From contig JAQQAP010000011.1 in the NCBI GenBank assembly GCA_028533045.1, positions 111,154 to 175,153 on the forward strand: 64,000 bases of DNA, in the 5' to 3' direction. Each line of letters starts with the position of its first letter. Within the stretch, counting starts at the first letter, position 1. A model generated the notes under the pieces. That model saw nothing but the letters and a program-made list of their open reading frames with translations. It did not search any database and had not been told where the DNA came from. Position numbers and translations under genes: made by a program. This document shows, piece after piece, positions 8,877 through 18,111 of this stretch. Source of the DNA: Spirochaetales bacterium. GTDB lineage: Bacteria; Spirochaetota; Spirochaetia; DSM-2461.

Positions 8877-9927
8877 GAATCAATCTCCTGCGGAATTTTA
8901 AGCTAACCGGGCATCCCAAAGGATAATCTTCCGCCGTATGGGTCTGTACTTTAAGGCGGAGTCCCTCCTTCTGTACCGTATAAAGGAGATGGGCCCCTTT
9001 ATAAAGGCGGTTTTTCACAATCCAGCACTCTTCCTCTTCCGCCGGGCAGTGTGCCATGGCCACATCTTCCGGGCGGATGGTGCATAGGGCGGGTCCGTTA
9101 AACTTTGTTTCCTTACAGGGAAAGCTAAGGGTGGGGGCGGCCTCACTAATAAAGACCGGTTCACCCTCTTTAAGACTGACTTGTCCCTCAATCAGGTTGT
9201 TGTTTCCCATAAAGCGGGCCGCAAAGGGGGTGGAGGGATTGTTGTAAAGGCATTTGGGACGGCCTTTCTGTTTTATTTCGCCCTTGTCCATTAGAATAAT
9301 CCTGTCCGACATGGCCATGGCTTCCGCCTGGTCGTGGGTTACGTGGATTACGGTTAGTCCCAGCTCGCGCTGGAGAGAGCGGATCTCCAGCTGCATCTCC
9401 TCCCGCAGCCGGGCATCCAGATTGGAGAGGGGTTCGTCCAAAAGAAGAAGGTCCGGGTTCATGATAAGAGCCCGGCCCAGGGCCACCCGCTGTCTCTCCC
9501 CTCCGCTCAGTTCGTGGGGGCGGCGGTGCTTTTTCCCTTCCAGGCGCACCAGTTCCATCACCCGGTCCACCTCCCGTTCCCTCTCTTGCCGGGGGATCTT
9601 CTGAATTTTCAGGGGGTAGGCCAGATTTTTCCCTATGGTCATGTGGGGCCAGAGAGCGTAATCTTGGAAGACAAATCCCATTCGCCGTTTTTCCGGGGGA
9701 ACAAAGATGCCCTGCTCCCCATCGGCCAGAACCCGGTCATTCAGAATTATTCTTCCCGAGTCGGCCTTTTCTATGCCCGCAATACAGGAAAGGAGGGTGC
9801 TTTTGCCGCATCCGCTGGGGCCGAGTATGCCCACCAGTTCCCCCTCGTTTATCTGAAGGGAGAGATGACGGACCGCTTCTACCGAGCCGTAGGATTTTAC
9901 TATGTTTTCCAAAATCAGTTTAATCAT
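8842..9927 (-). CDS. fbpC: FbpC-type ABC transporter ATP-binding protein
   Basis: This 361-residue ATPase has Walker A GPSGCGKSTLL, signature ELSGGERQRVALGRAL, Walker B LLLLDEPLSNLDARL and the switch His in VIHVTHDQAEAMAM. A C-terminal TOBE-like segment follows (about 240-361). ATG 9927 is chosen over an upstream in-frame start at 9957 because GGAAAAAAC precedes it and it overlaps the permease stop. The family powers uptake of ferric iron and related anions. It is the last gene of an fbpABC-like operon. Its stop lies inside the 3' end of the convergent xdhB gene. Confidence 0.88.
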   Translation of the reverse strand: MIKLILENIVKSYGSVEAVRHLSLQINEGELVGILGPSGCGKSTLLSCIAGIEKADSGRIILNDRVLADGEQGIFVPPEKRRMGFVFQDYALWPHMTIGKNLAYPLKIQKIPRQEREREVDRVMELVRLEGKKHRRPHELSGGERQRVALGRALIMNPDLLLLDEPLSNLDARLREEMQLEIRSLQRELGLTVIHVTHDQAEAMAMSDRIILMDKGEIKQKGRPKCLYNNPSTPFAARFMGNNNLIEGQVSLKEGEPVFISEAAPTLSFPCKETKFNGPALCTIRPEDVAMAHCPAEEEECWIVKNRLYKGAHLLYTVQKEGLRLKVQTHTAEDYPLGCPVSLKFRRRLILNLADSPGSLP

Positions 9928-11575
9928 GTTTTTTCCTTTTTCTTCCCCGCTCAACAAGGCTGTTTCCTCCCAGAATCAGCAGGATCAGAAACAGGGAAAG
10001 GGCGGAGGTCATCTCCAGGCCGTAGGATTGGGACTGCATGCCAAAGAGGAGGACACCTACCGTCTCCTGTCCCGCCGAATAGAGCATGAGCACAATGGGA
10101 ATCTCCCGCAGGGCAATCATCAGGCAGATGATAAAACCCGCTTTGATGCCCGGTGCTATCAGGGGTAGGGTTATGGTAACAAAGGCTCGGAGAGGAGAGG
10201 CCCCGGCGGTACGGGCCGCTTTTTCCAGGCGCCCCCCGTGGAGGTCCAGCAAACCGGAGACCTGTTTCATTATGAGGGGCGTGAAGAGAACCATATAGGT
10301 AACGATGATGGCCCAGGGGGTACCGTAGAGCTTCATCGGGTGTCTGTTCCAGGAGTAGATGGCCGCCACAGCTAGTACGGTGTTGGGGATGGCCATGGGC
10401 CAGGAGGCGGCCGTTTCGAAAAGTTTGCCTCCCCTTTTGGGGAGACGGCGGGATATCAAAACCGAAGATATTCCTATGAGGGCGGCGGGAAGGGCCGCCG
10501 CCGTACCGTAGAGCAGGCTGTTGGCGAAGGCTCTGACAAATTTCCCCTGATAGAAAAACAGATTCTTGTAGTTGGCCAAAGTCAGGTATTCCATCTTAAC
10601 CGGCAGCCCCCAGCGCTTTAGGAAGGAGGAGACCCCCATGGCGGCCAGGGGAATCAGGCAAAAGAGTCCCTGGCTAAGAAGGGCAAAGGAGACAAAGCTT
10701 CCCTTTGTTAGGGGGGAAAGGCGGAAGTGGAGTGTGCCCCGCCCGGGTGAGGCGCTTCCTTCGGTTTTGTTGTACCGGAGTACTCCTTCCTGAAGCAGGT
10801 AAAGGAGGGTGGTAATCAGAATAAGAACAAGAGAGAGGGAGGCAGCCATGTCTGTTCTCAGGTTGCTTAAGGCCCCGTAGATGTGGGTGGGAATCACTTC
10901 GATTCCGGCGGGCAGGGAGAGTAGGGCGGGAACGGCAAAATTGGCCAGGGCCCGGGAAAAGACCAAGAGCCCCGTGGAGAGAAGGTTGGGGAGAATCAGA
11001 GGCAGAGTCACTGTGAGGAAGGTTCGCGCCGGAGAGGCCCCCGCCGTGAGAGCCGCCCGTTCCAAATCGGGGTTAATTCGCTCCATAGCATTCTTAAGAG
11101 AAAGGTACATGAGCGGGTAGAGATGGAGGGATAGAACCGCCGCCGAAGCTCCCAGAGAGTAGGAGCGGGCGGTCCACTCCGTTCCGGGGAGAATAGAAGT
11201 GATAATCCGCTCCAGGTACCCGTTTTTTCCAAATACCTGAACCCAGGAGAGGGCCAGAATATAGGGGGGGATAATAAAGGATATGAGTACAAAGTGGTCC
11301 ATGATTTTTTTACCGGGGATGTTGGTTTTAACCCGGAGCCAGGCGAGAAAACCGGCGTAGAGGGCGGTCTGGAAAAAAACGGTAAATCCCAGGCGCAGTG
11401 AATTGAGGAGGGATTGGCCCAATCCGGAGTTGTCTGAAAAATGCCGGAAAAGGGAATCGCCCCCTTTGACTATGAGTCGGAAAGGGGGCGCCAGATAGAA
11501 AAAAATCAGGATTGATCCCAGGAGAAACAGTCCCCCCGGGAGAAAGATCCTAGCGGAATAGGGCTTTGAACGCAT
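9920..11575 (-). CDS. fbpB: FbpB-type fused ABC transporter permease
   Basis: This 551-residue integral membrane protein has about twelve predicted helices arranged as two homologous permease halves. Each half carries an EAA-type loop (ERAALTAGASPARTFLTVTL in the first, EKAARTAGASPLRAFVTITL in the second). Such fused permeases are typical of the ferric-iron FbpB/SfuB group. The start codon lies inside the last 26 bp of the binding-protein gene and the stop overlaps the ATPase start, so the three genes form a tightly coupled operon. Confidence 0.88.
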   Translation of the reverse strand: MRSKPYSARIFLPGGLFLLGSILIFFYLAPPFRLIVKGGDSLFRHFSDNSGLGQSLLNSLRLGFTVFFQTALYAGFLAWLRVKTNIPGKKIMDHFVLISFIIPPYILALSWVQVFGKNGYLERIITSILPGTEWTARSYSLGASAAVLSLHLYPLMYLSLKNAMERINPDLERAALTAGASPARTFLTVTLPLILPNLLSTGLLVFSRALANFAVPALLSLPAGIEVIPTHIYGALSNLRTDMAASLSLVLILITTLLYLLQEGVLRYNKTEGSASPGRGTLHFRLSPLTKGSFVSFALLSQGLFCLIPLAAMGVSSFLKRWGLPVKMEYLTLANYKNLFFYQGKFVRAFANSLLYGTAAALPAALIGISSVLISRRLPKRGGKLFETAASWPMAIPNTVLAVAAIYSWNRHPMKLYGTPWAIIVTYMVLFTPLIMKQVSGLLDLHGGRLEKAARTAGASPLRAFVTITLPLIAPGIKAGFIICLMIALREIPIVLMLYSAGQETVGVLLFGMQSQSYGLEMTSALSLFLILLILGGNSLVERGRKRKKHD

Positions 11576-12590
11576 CGCTTGTATTATATTGATTTTCCGA
11601 AAGGACTGTCCAGTCTACCCGTCGGATAGTCAAATCTTCCGGAACTCCCGCTGTGGGGGGCATATCTTCTCTGGCGCTCACGAAGGCAAAGCGGGAGCCA
11701 ATAGCCTGGGCTTCCTGGGAGAGGAGAAAATCCACAAATTCCCGGGCGAGGATTTGATTAGCCTCGGGACGGGCGGGATTTTTGCTGATAGCCACCGGTC
11801 TCTGGATGGCCACGGCGCCCTCTTCGGGCCAGGCAATGGCCAGAGGGGTGGGGTATCCGTCTTTTTTGGCCTTTTTTTGCAGGCGGATAACCGTATCGTG
11901 GGGAGCGATTCCCGCGGTGAATTCCCCTTCCTGGATTTTGGAAGGAACATCGCTGTTCTTTTTGCTCAGGAAGAGACCGTTCTCTATAAGACCCTTGTGG
12001 AATTCCCCGTCCGTTCCGGTCAGATCCCAGAGCCCGGCGATGAGAGCCAGCGCTGTGGAGGATTGGGCCGGGTCGGCATGGACCAGCTTGTCCTTGTAAA
12101 CGGGACTTGTCAGGTCCGCAAAGGAACGGGGCGGGTTATCCTTCATTTCATCCTTGTTGTAGATGACCACGCCGTATCTTTCGTTGACAATAGTATAGTT
12201 TCCTTCAAGCTGATAGATCTCTTTAAGATTGTCATATTCCGGGGAGCGGTACTCCTCCAGTGCGCCCTTTTCGTCCAGAGCCATATAGATAAGAGGGTCG
12301 GTACCCCAAAAGAGGTCAGCCTGAATTCCTCCGGACTCCGATTCGGTCCAGACCCGCTGTCTGAGAGCGCCTCCGCCCATATTTATCAATTCCAGGACAT
12401 CGCCCCGTTCGGCCTCAAAACTTGTTTCCAGCTGGTTCACCATCTCTTCCGGGCCGGAGATATAGACGGTGATTTTACCTTCCCTACCGGAGTAGGAGGA
12501 GGATTGCTCTTCCTGCCCTGTTCCGTGCAGAGTGGAGAGGAGGAGAAAAAGAAAAACTGTTATTTGGGGCCATTGTTTTGAAATATTCAT
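11550..12590 (-). CDS. fbpA: FbpA-like extracytoplasmic iron(III)-binding protein
   Basis: This is a 346-residue solute-binding protein with an N-terminal hydrophobic export signal (TVFLFLLLSTLHGTGQ). The body matches the extracellular solute-binding family 1 ferric group: YISGPEEMVNQLETSFE, the DLFWGTDPLIYMALDEKG segment and a late RRVDWTVLSENQ. It would deliver substrate to the FbpB/FbpC pair downstream. Ferric iron is the usual ligand, but the same family includes binders of phosphonates and sugar phosphates. A strong promoter lies just upstream on the minus strand. Confidence 0.85.
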   Translation of the reverse strand: MNISKQWPQITVFLFLLLSTLHGTGQEEQSSSYSGREGKITVYISGPEEMVNQLETSFEAERGDVLELINMGGGALRQRVWTESESGGIQADLFWGTDPLIYMALDEKGALEEYRSPEYDNLKEIYQLEGNYTIVNERYGVVIYNKDEMKDNPPRSFADLTSPVYKDKLVHADPAQSSTALALIAGLWDLTGTDGEFHKGLIENGLFLSKKNSDVPSKIQEGEFTAGIAPHDTVIRLQKKAKKDGYPTPLAIAWPEEGAVAIQRPVAISKNPARPEANQILAREFVDFLLSQEAQAIGSRFAFVSAREDMPPTAGVPEDLTIRRVDWTVLSENQYNTSDAFKALFR

Positions 12591-12618
12591 GGGGGTTCCT
12601 TTGTGAAAATGATGGTTG

Positions 12619-12648
12619 TTATTATGGAGATTTACGAAAAAGTGTCAA
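12619..12648 (-). promoter_or_regulatory. Strong sigma70-type promoter for fbpABC
   Basis: On the minus strand TTGACA (12643-12648) and TAATAA (12619-12624) are separated by 18 bp, about 30 bp before the fbpA start. I see no Fur-box-like inverted repeat here. Confidence 0.6.
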
Positions 12649-12705
12649 GGGGAAGTAAAGTAGGTTGGGCTATTTATGTGAATTCAATTTAAAAAGTGAT
12701 TACCA

Positions 12706-15700
12706 TCACCCCGTAAACACCCGCCCATTCAATCGCTCAATCTCCCCCACCAGCGCCTTGGCCACATCCATCTTATCCCCGAACAGCTCCACGATATTTC
12801 CGTAATTATTAAAGGGAGCCCCATTCAATTCGCTCTTCTCAATATAACCGTTCTGAATAACATGCTTCACAATCATTTTCACAAATTCCATCTGATTGAT
12901 GTTCAACGATTCGTCGCTCAAGAAGCGGGAAAAATGTTCATTAGCCGCTTTTGGCTCCAGGCCTAAAATACGGGAGACCAAAAGGAGCAGGGGCGTCTCT
13001 TCCCCGTAGGTCCGGATGTAGTCTTCCTTCGTGCCCAGCTCTTCCCATAGAATCTGTTCCAGCCGCTCAATGTCCCTTTCTGTCAGGTCAATGTTGTTCC
13101 GCAGTTTGTAAATCACCATTTCATCCCGGTGTGTTTTCAGGTAGTGGTCCACTTTTTTGCGGTAATCCCGGTATTCCCCTACGGTATATTCTCCGGGGTT
13201 CTCGGCGACCTCGAGGACTTCATCCTTGAAATTGGCGTAGTAGATGCCTCTGTTTTCGCCGTCGATGAATTTCAGGAGATCCCGTAGGGCGGTTCGTACC
13301 CGTTCATGATCAAAGAGGGTGGCCTTTTGCCAGTACTCCTCTGTCTGGACTTCGCGGATAAGGCTCTCCTGCTGTTTCACTAGGGCAATATTGCCCTTTT
13401 TAGAGAGGTCTTCGGCGGTGGAAATAACCCGGGACTTGGATCTTGAGGCGGGCCTACCGGTCAGCTGGGCATACTCTACGGTGTAGATGAGATAATCGAA
13501 CCGCTTGGCCAGCTCGTCGTCCTCTATGGGAGCGATGAGGGGGGCGATATGCTGACTCAGCTCCCGTGAATCGGAATCGCTTATATCCTCCCACTTCTCC
13601 TTTTTATTGTAGGTGTGAATCTGCTTAAGTTTCATTTTGGCGTAGAAGCGGGTTTCGTCGATATCGGCGACTTGCTTGTGCAGGGTATCGACAAGGATCT
13701 GCCGGTGGGCCATGTAGGCTTCCTCCTGGAAATCGAGAGACTGGAGCTCTTTGATAATGTCCACCTGAATATTAAAAAGGTTCTCCGTCAGGGACTTGGC
13801 CATGACACTCTCAATGCCGTTCTTGTTCTCCCTAAAGAATTCGAAGTTGTTACAGTAATCGAAGATACGGAAGTCCTCCTTGTCCTGCCCGACCCCAAAG
13901 AGGTCTTCGCACAGACGGGTTCCCCGGCCTATCATCTGCCAGAATTTGGACTTGGACCGGACCTTTTTAAAGAAGACCAGGTTGACGATTTCCGGTACGT
14001 CCACACCGGTGTCGAGCATATCCACGGAGACGGCGATCTGGGGGAGTTTGTCCTTTTCCGTGAAGTTGCCGTAGCTCTCTTTTATATACTTAATATCCGT
14101 ATAAATCGGCTTGGCAAAATGGCCCTTGTGATGGGGATATTTTGCATCGAAGCGCTCCACGATGAACTGGGCGTGCTTTTTGTTTTTGGCGAAGACGATG
14201 GTCTTGCCCAGCTTGTCGCCCCCTTCCACTTTGATTCCCTTTTCCATCAACTCTTCCAGTACGATATCCACAGTCTGCTGGTTAAAAAGGAACTTGTTAA
14301 TATCGTCGCCGCTAAAGTCCTCTTCCTCATCAAAGGTCTCCTCAAAGAGTTCCTGTTCCTCCGGGCTTAAGTCGGCATAATGAAGTCCCTCTTCGGGCAG
14401 TTTGAGGCGGGTTTCTATGGTGTGATAGGGAACGAGATACTCTTCTTCAATAGCTTCTCCCAGTTCGTAGGCGAAGGTGGGCACATTGTTTTCCAGGTCA
14501 AAAACGGAGTAGGTGTTAATGTCGATGTCATTTTTGGGAGTGGCGGTCAGGCCGACCAGGGAGGCGTCGAAGTAGTCGAATATGGCCTGGTACTTCTTGT
14601 AGATGCTCCGATGGGATTCGTCCACGATAATCAGGTCAAAGTGTCCCGTGGTAAAGAGAAGGGAGCCGTCCTTGCTCTTGGTCTCGTCAATGGCGTTCAT
14701 CATGGTGGGGTAGGTGGAGAATACCATTTTGCTCTCCGGGGAGTCCTTGCCGTCCAAGAGGTTGCAGAGGGAGAGGTTCGGCAGCAGGTGGGAGAAGTTC
14801 TTTTTGGCCTGTGTCACCAGCTCCCGGCGGTCGGCAAGAAAGAGAATGTTCTTTATCCAGCCCTTCTTCAGGAGTACATCCACAAGGGAAATGGCGGTTC
14901 TCGTTTTTCCCGAACCGGTGGCCATGACCAGAAGGGCTTTTCTATGGCGCTTCTCAAAGGTATCGCAGACCGCCTGGATGGCCAGCTTCTGGTAGGGACG
15001 GTTGGTGATATTGTCGTCAATCGTAACGGTTGTCAGGGACTGTTTGTTGGTTCTGGTGTAGTGGGCCCATTCCAGGTCGGCCTTGGTATAAAGTCCCGAG
15101 ACACGCCTTTCCGGGTAGGAGAGATCGTCCCAGAGAAAATACTCGAATCCGTTGGTGTAGAAGATGATGGGCCGTTGTCCGTACTTCTTTTCGAGACAGT
15201 CGGCGTAGAGCTTGGCCTGATCCTTTCCCTGCCGGGGATCGATGCTGGTGCGCTTCGCCTCAATGAGGGCCAGGGGCTTCCCGTCATTGCCATAGAGCAC
15301 GTAATCAACAAATCCTATGCCCTGATTGTTGGGCATGCCGGGGACCTCTTCCTCTTCGATCCAGTCGGTGTTGAGAGTCCAACCGGCCCGTTCCAGCTCC
15401 AGGTCTATGAACATTTTGCGGGTCTCGTATTCGCTTATCTCTTCTACATCAAATTGACGGGTTTGGCTATTCTCCATTCGGTTGGCGGTTATGCGGGCCC
15501 GGAGTTCTTCGTTCTCTTTTTTAGCCTCTTCCAGCTTTTTGTCCTGGGCGCCAAGCCGGTTGTAAAGGTGCTGGAGCTGCTCCTGGGTTCGCTTTTCCTT
15601 CTCCTCGTCGGGGAGGAGGGATTCATTAAAGGGGGGAAGCTTTTCCCATGTGTCGGAGTAGCTGTAGTCGATCCATGAGGTGAATTCGTAGAGGCATTTG

Positions 15701-16032
15701 AGGGCGTAGACTGCCTGATCTCTTTTGACCGGTGTTGTCGTGTGGACCGCTTTGTTTCCCAAATCCTTGATGAATTTCAGACCGCCGAAAAGGCGCATGT
15801 CTATAAGATCTCTGAACTCATAGTGGTGCATGAGGCTTGAAAGATTATCTTGATAGGGGAGGTTCAGTTCCTTGTCATAGCTGTAGAGCCATTTAATGGA
15901 AAGTTCCATGGCCCGCCGTGTGAGAATCGCTGTGGAACTATAGGAGACGAGCATGCTTTTCTCCGCCTCTTCGCAGGCGGTGGAGAAGGAGGCGTAGAAG
16001 TCATGTTTTTGGAGGAAGGTGAAGTTAGTCAT
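12706..16032 (-). CDS. hsdR: Type I restriction endonuclease subunit R (EcoEI-like)
   Basis: This 1108-residue restriction-translocation subunit starts with a DUF4145-like helical domain (about 1-130) and a coiled coil (about 140-185). A PD-(D/E)XK nuclease follows (D243 in GFVDYVLYG, E258/K260 in ALIEAKR). The helicase has Walker A ATGSGKT (371-377), LIIVDESHRS, VGLTATPK and QMIGRGTRLCEDLFG, followed by an EcoEI-type C-terminal domain. It should cut unmodified DNA with the HsdM/HsdS complex encoded at the other end of the island. The gene is separated from hsdMS by about 3.3 kb of other genes. Its ATG overlaps the tail of a deleted AlbA_2 gene, so it was probably translated by coupling. Confidence 0.93.
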   Translation of the reverse strand: MTNFTFLQKHDFYASFSTACEEAEKSMLVSYSSTAILTRRAMELSIKWLYSYDKELNLPYQDNLSSLMHHYEFRDLIDMRLFGGLKFIKDLGNKAVHTTTPVKRDQAVYALKCLYEFTSWIDYSYSDTWEKLPPFNESLLPDEEKEKRTQEQLQHLYNRLGAQDKKLEEAKKENEELRARITANRMENSQTRQFDVEEISEYETRKMFIDLELERAGWTLNTDWIEEEEVPGMPNNQGIGFVDYVLYGNDGKPLALIEAKRTSIDPRQGKDQAKLYADCLEKKYGQRPIIFYTNGFEYFLWDDLSYPERRVSGLYTKADLEWAHYTRTNKQSLTTVTIDDNITNRPYQKLAIQAVCDTFEKRHRKALLVMATGSGKTRTAISLVDVLLKKGWIKNILFLADRRELVTQAKKNFSHLLPNLSLCNLLDGKDSPESKMVFSTYPTMMNAIDETKSKDGSLLFTTGHFDLIIVDESHRSIYKKYQAIFDYFDASLVGLTATPKNDIDINTYSVFDLENNVPTFAYELGEAIEEEYLVPYHTIETRLKLPEEGLHYADLSPEEQELFEETFDEEEDFSGDDINKFLFNQQTVDIVLEELMEKGIKVEGGDKLGKTIVFAKNKKHAQFIVERFDAKYPHHKGHFAKPIYTDIKYIKESYGNFTEKDKLPQIAVSVDMLDTGVDVPEIVNLVFFKKVRSKSKFWQMIGRGTRLCEDLFGVGQDKEDFRIFDYCNNFEFFRENKNGIESVMAKSLTENLFNIQVDIIKELQSLDFQEEAYMAHRQILVDTLHKQVADIDETRFYAKMKLKQIHTYNKKEKWEDISDSDSRELSQHIAPLIAPIEDDELAKRFDYLIYTVEYAQLTGRPASRSKSRVISTAEDLSKKGNIALVKQQESLIREVQTEEYWQKATLFDHERVRTALRDLLKFIDGENRGIYYANFKDEVLEVAENPGEYTVGEYRDYRKKVDHYLKTHRDEMVIYKLRNNIDLTERDIERLEQILWEELGTKEDYIRTYGEETPLLLLVSRILGLEPKAANEHFSRFLSDESLNINQMEFVKMIVKHVIQNGYIEKSELNGAPFNNYGNIVELFGDKMDVAKALVGEIERLNGRVFTG

Positions 16033-16181
16033 GAAGTTTTTTCCTTCCCGCTGGGGTTATGCGGTATTTTTGATTGCGGCTCTTTGGTTTGTCCGGGTTA
16101 TGAGGCATTGGCAAATCCACAGATCCATTTGAGATATTCGTCTTTCCAGACCTCTTTCCATTCGGTGTTCTGGGATTCCAT
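16025..16181 (-). pseudogene. Internally deleted AlbA_2 (Schlafen-like) gene remnant
   Basis: From ATG 16181, preceded by GAGAGGAGAC, the minus strand encodes 27 residues ending in WKDEYLKWICGFANAS and then a stop (16098-16100). This matches the invariant start of AlbA_2/Schlafen-like ATP-binding proteins common in restriction islands. Downstream, in another frame, QKYRITPAGRKKL looks like the last strand and helix of a winged-helix C-terminus. Its stop overlaps the hsdR ATG by eight bases in the usual coupled way. I infer that an internal deletion removed nearly all of a gene that sat between the nucleotidyltransferase and hsdR genes. The identity of the C-terminal scrap is less certain than that of the N-terminal one. 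Confidence 0.7.
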
Positions 16182-16216
16182 GTCTCCTCTCTATATAAAA
16201 ATAGCATGTTTTCTTG

Positions 16217-16236
16217 ATGTTAACATATTAAATGTT
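16217..16236. promoter_or_regulatory. Overlapping palindromes upstream of hsdR operon
   Basis: ATGTTAACAT (16217-16226) is a perfect palindrome. Its right half also pairs with ATGTT at 16232-16236, giving three alternating half-sites. The cluster sits 36-55 bp upstream of the deleted AlbA_2 gene that leads hsdR. A regulator site is plausible; the protein is unknown. Confidence 0.4.
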
Positions 16237-16265
16237 AGGGTGCAAATCTTTTGTTATACACGGCC

Positions 16266-16970
16266 TTATTTACTAAGCAGAGTTCTAAAGGTCTCATCCA
16301 AAAACTCCCCGTTCGGCTTTTCCAACTTCTCATACTTCTTCGATATATGGTCAAAGTGTTCCAGTTTCGTTTCGATGAACCTATTCAGGTCATCGATTCT
16401 TGGTTCAAGCCCCAGTTCCTTGCCGGCTCTTTTTCGGGCCAGCAGATCTATTATCTGATTATAGACCGCTTTATCCGAATCAATCAAAGTCAGCAGATCC
16501 TCGAACTCCATGGGAGGAGATTCCTTGAATTGCTCAATCCACATACAGGCAAGAATAGGCCTCAAGACATAAAAGAACTTCTTTATGCGGACCTCATCTC
16601 TCTTTAAGTATTCCCGGAAGTTTCCCCTGGCCATATGAAGGTAGTGGTAAGTGGACGAGATGGGTGACCTTAACCATTCGAAGAGAACCGGGTTTGATTT
16701 GCTCATGAGGAATAGGGTCTTTTTAATATCCCAACCGGCATAATCGTATTCATCCACAATGGGATACTCAATCACGTCCCTTTTGGGAAAGACGTTAAGA
16801 TACCAGTCCGTCTGATGTTTGTAGATGAAGCGCACATCATAATCGCTGTCCGTCGATTCAAATCCCCAGGCCCGTGAGCCCGATTCTACGGCGTAGAGGA
16901 TTTGGACATTGTGTTCTGTTTCTATTTCGGTAAGGCGGGTTTTTATGTGGGGTATGGTTTCGGGGGTCAC
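16266..16970 (-). CDS. PF10127-type nucleotidyltransferase (RlaP/YcgL-like)
   Basis: This 234-residue protein has the DNA-polymerase-beta fold signature at the start: VESGSRAWGF (29-38) followed by DSDYDVRFIY (41-50), with the metal-binding acidic pair at D43 and D45. This is the predicted-nucleotidyltransferase family PF10127, which includes RlaP of RNA-repair loci. The substrate is unknown. The start is five bases from the end of the HigA-like gene, so it is probably in the same transcript as that toxin-antitoxin pair. A defence or RNA-modification role is suggested by the restriction island context but is inference. Confidence 0.85.
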   Translation of the reverse strand: MTPETIPHIKTRLTEIETEHNVQILYAVESGSRAWGFESTDSDYDVRFIYKHQTDWYLNVFPKRDVIEYPIVDEYDYAGWDIKKTLFLMSKSNPVLFEWLRSPISSTYHYLHMARGNFREYLKRDEVRIKKFFYVLRPILACMWIEQFKESPPMEFEDLLTLIDSDKAVYNQIIDLLARKRAGKELGLEPRIDDLNRFIETKLEHFDHISKKYEKLEKPNGEFLDETFRTLLSK

Positions 16971-16974
16971 GGGG

Positions 16975-18096
16975 TTATCCTATTATCAAATCATCAGGAA
17001 ACATATCTTTTACTTTTTTCTTTAGTTTATTTAAGGCGCTTCTATAATCAATAATTCTCAAGAACTGTAATATCCCTAAAACTAAGGACTCTTCAATCTT
17101 TAGCTTTTCTGAAATCGTTTTAAGTTTGGCTTCTGAGAAGTACTTTGTTCTAGGTTGAGAAAGATTGAGTATCTCATTTACTCGAAGCATTTCTTCTGCT
17201 TTCTCATCGGCCTCTTTTTCTTCTGTAGCCGTATTATCTCCATCCTTCAGGTCGTCGATGAAATAGTTTTTACTTGATGCTTTTAGGTGTAGTAAAACAT
17301 GGGCTATCTCATGGGCTAGAGTAAACCAGAAATTATCTACTCTATCATATCTACATGTATAGACAATGACAGGATTTTTCCCATCCATAAAACATGCTCC
17401 ATCCAAATAGGTTTTCGATAAATGGGAAAGTACGAAGAACTTCACTCCTACCGAATTCAAATCCTCTATGATTCTGACGACACCATCCGGTTCTGTCGTG
17501 TACCTCGTATAATCCTCTACTATTTTGTTAAGTCCTTTTTTGTTATATTCAGGAACCTTTATTTGCTCTGCTCTTTTTCGTGCTATTTGTTGCCATGTTA
17601 TAGTATAGAGTTTTGTGAACTCTTCATTTCCTTTTTTCTGACGAGCACAGTATTTTTTTTCTTCCTCCTCGTAGGGAGAATTGTCATTAATGGTCTTATT
17701 CCAGACCCTTTCATACAACCCTTCATAACCATCTGCGCTGTTTTCGCAGACATACCAGCCTTTACGAGAGATTTCTGATACGGGCATATATTTTCTTATC
17801 TTTGCTTTTCTTTCTGTAGCGCTCTCTTTTTTTTCATCCTTATCCTGATGCAATCTAAAATTCGTATCAAGATTTACCCAGAATTCCGGGCTTGTTCCGA
17901 AAGCTTTTGCAAAGAGTCTTGCCGTATTGATAGTAATTCTCACTTTATCATTAATTATCTGACTCAACTGTTTTGTCGAAATCTCGGTGAGTTGGGCCAA
18001 ATCGTCCTGGGACCAACCCCGGTCCTCTATATATTTTTTTATAGTGTAACCGGGACCGATATTTATAAACGGTTTTGGTTTTTTATTCTTATCCAT
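16975..18096 (-). CDS. higA: HigA-type antitoxin fused to ImmA/IrrE-type metallopeptidase
   Basis: This 373-residue protein combines an N-terminal HigA/XRE DNA-binding domain (about 15-85; WSQDDLAQLTEIS, FGTSPEFWVNL) with a C-terminal zinc-peptidase domain carrying HEIAH (262-266) and a downstream acidic cluster (KEADEKAEEML). Ordinary HigA is only about 100 residues long. Its gene lies 15 bp downstream of a HigB toxin gene, so it should bind HigB and repress the operon. The peptidase domain could instead process a repressor, as ImmA does. The gene is notably AT-rich compared with the flanking chromosome. Confidence 0.85.
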   Translation of the reverse strand: MDKNKKPKPFINIGPGYTIKKYIEDRGWSQDDLAQLTEISTKQLSQIINDKVRITINTARLFAKAFGTSPEFWVNLDTNFRLHQDKDEKKESATERKAKIRKYMPVSEISRKGWYVCENSADGYEGLYERVWNKTINDNSPYEEEEKKYCARQKKGNEEFTKLYTITWQQIARKRAEQIKVPEYNKKGLNKIVEDYTRYTTEPDGVVRIIEDLNSVGVKFFVLSHLSKTYLDGACFMDGKNPVIVYTCRYDRVDNFWFTLAHEIAHVLLHLKASSKNYFIDDLKDGDNTATEEKEADEKAEEMLRVNEILNLSQPRTKYFSEAKLKTISEKLKIEESLVLGILQFLRIIDYRSALNKLKKKVKDMFPDDLIIG

Positions 18097-18111
18097 GTTA
18101 TTTCCCTTTGA

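Noticed and set aside
14380..15678. 432-codon open frame opposite hsdR
   Set aside because: The opposite strand encodes well-conserved helicase and nuclease motifs over this stretch; the antisense frame has no recognisable product and no ribosome site.
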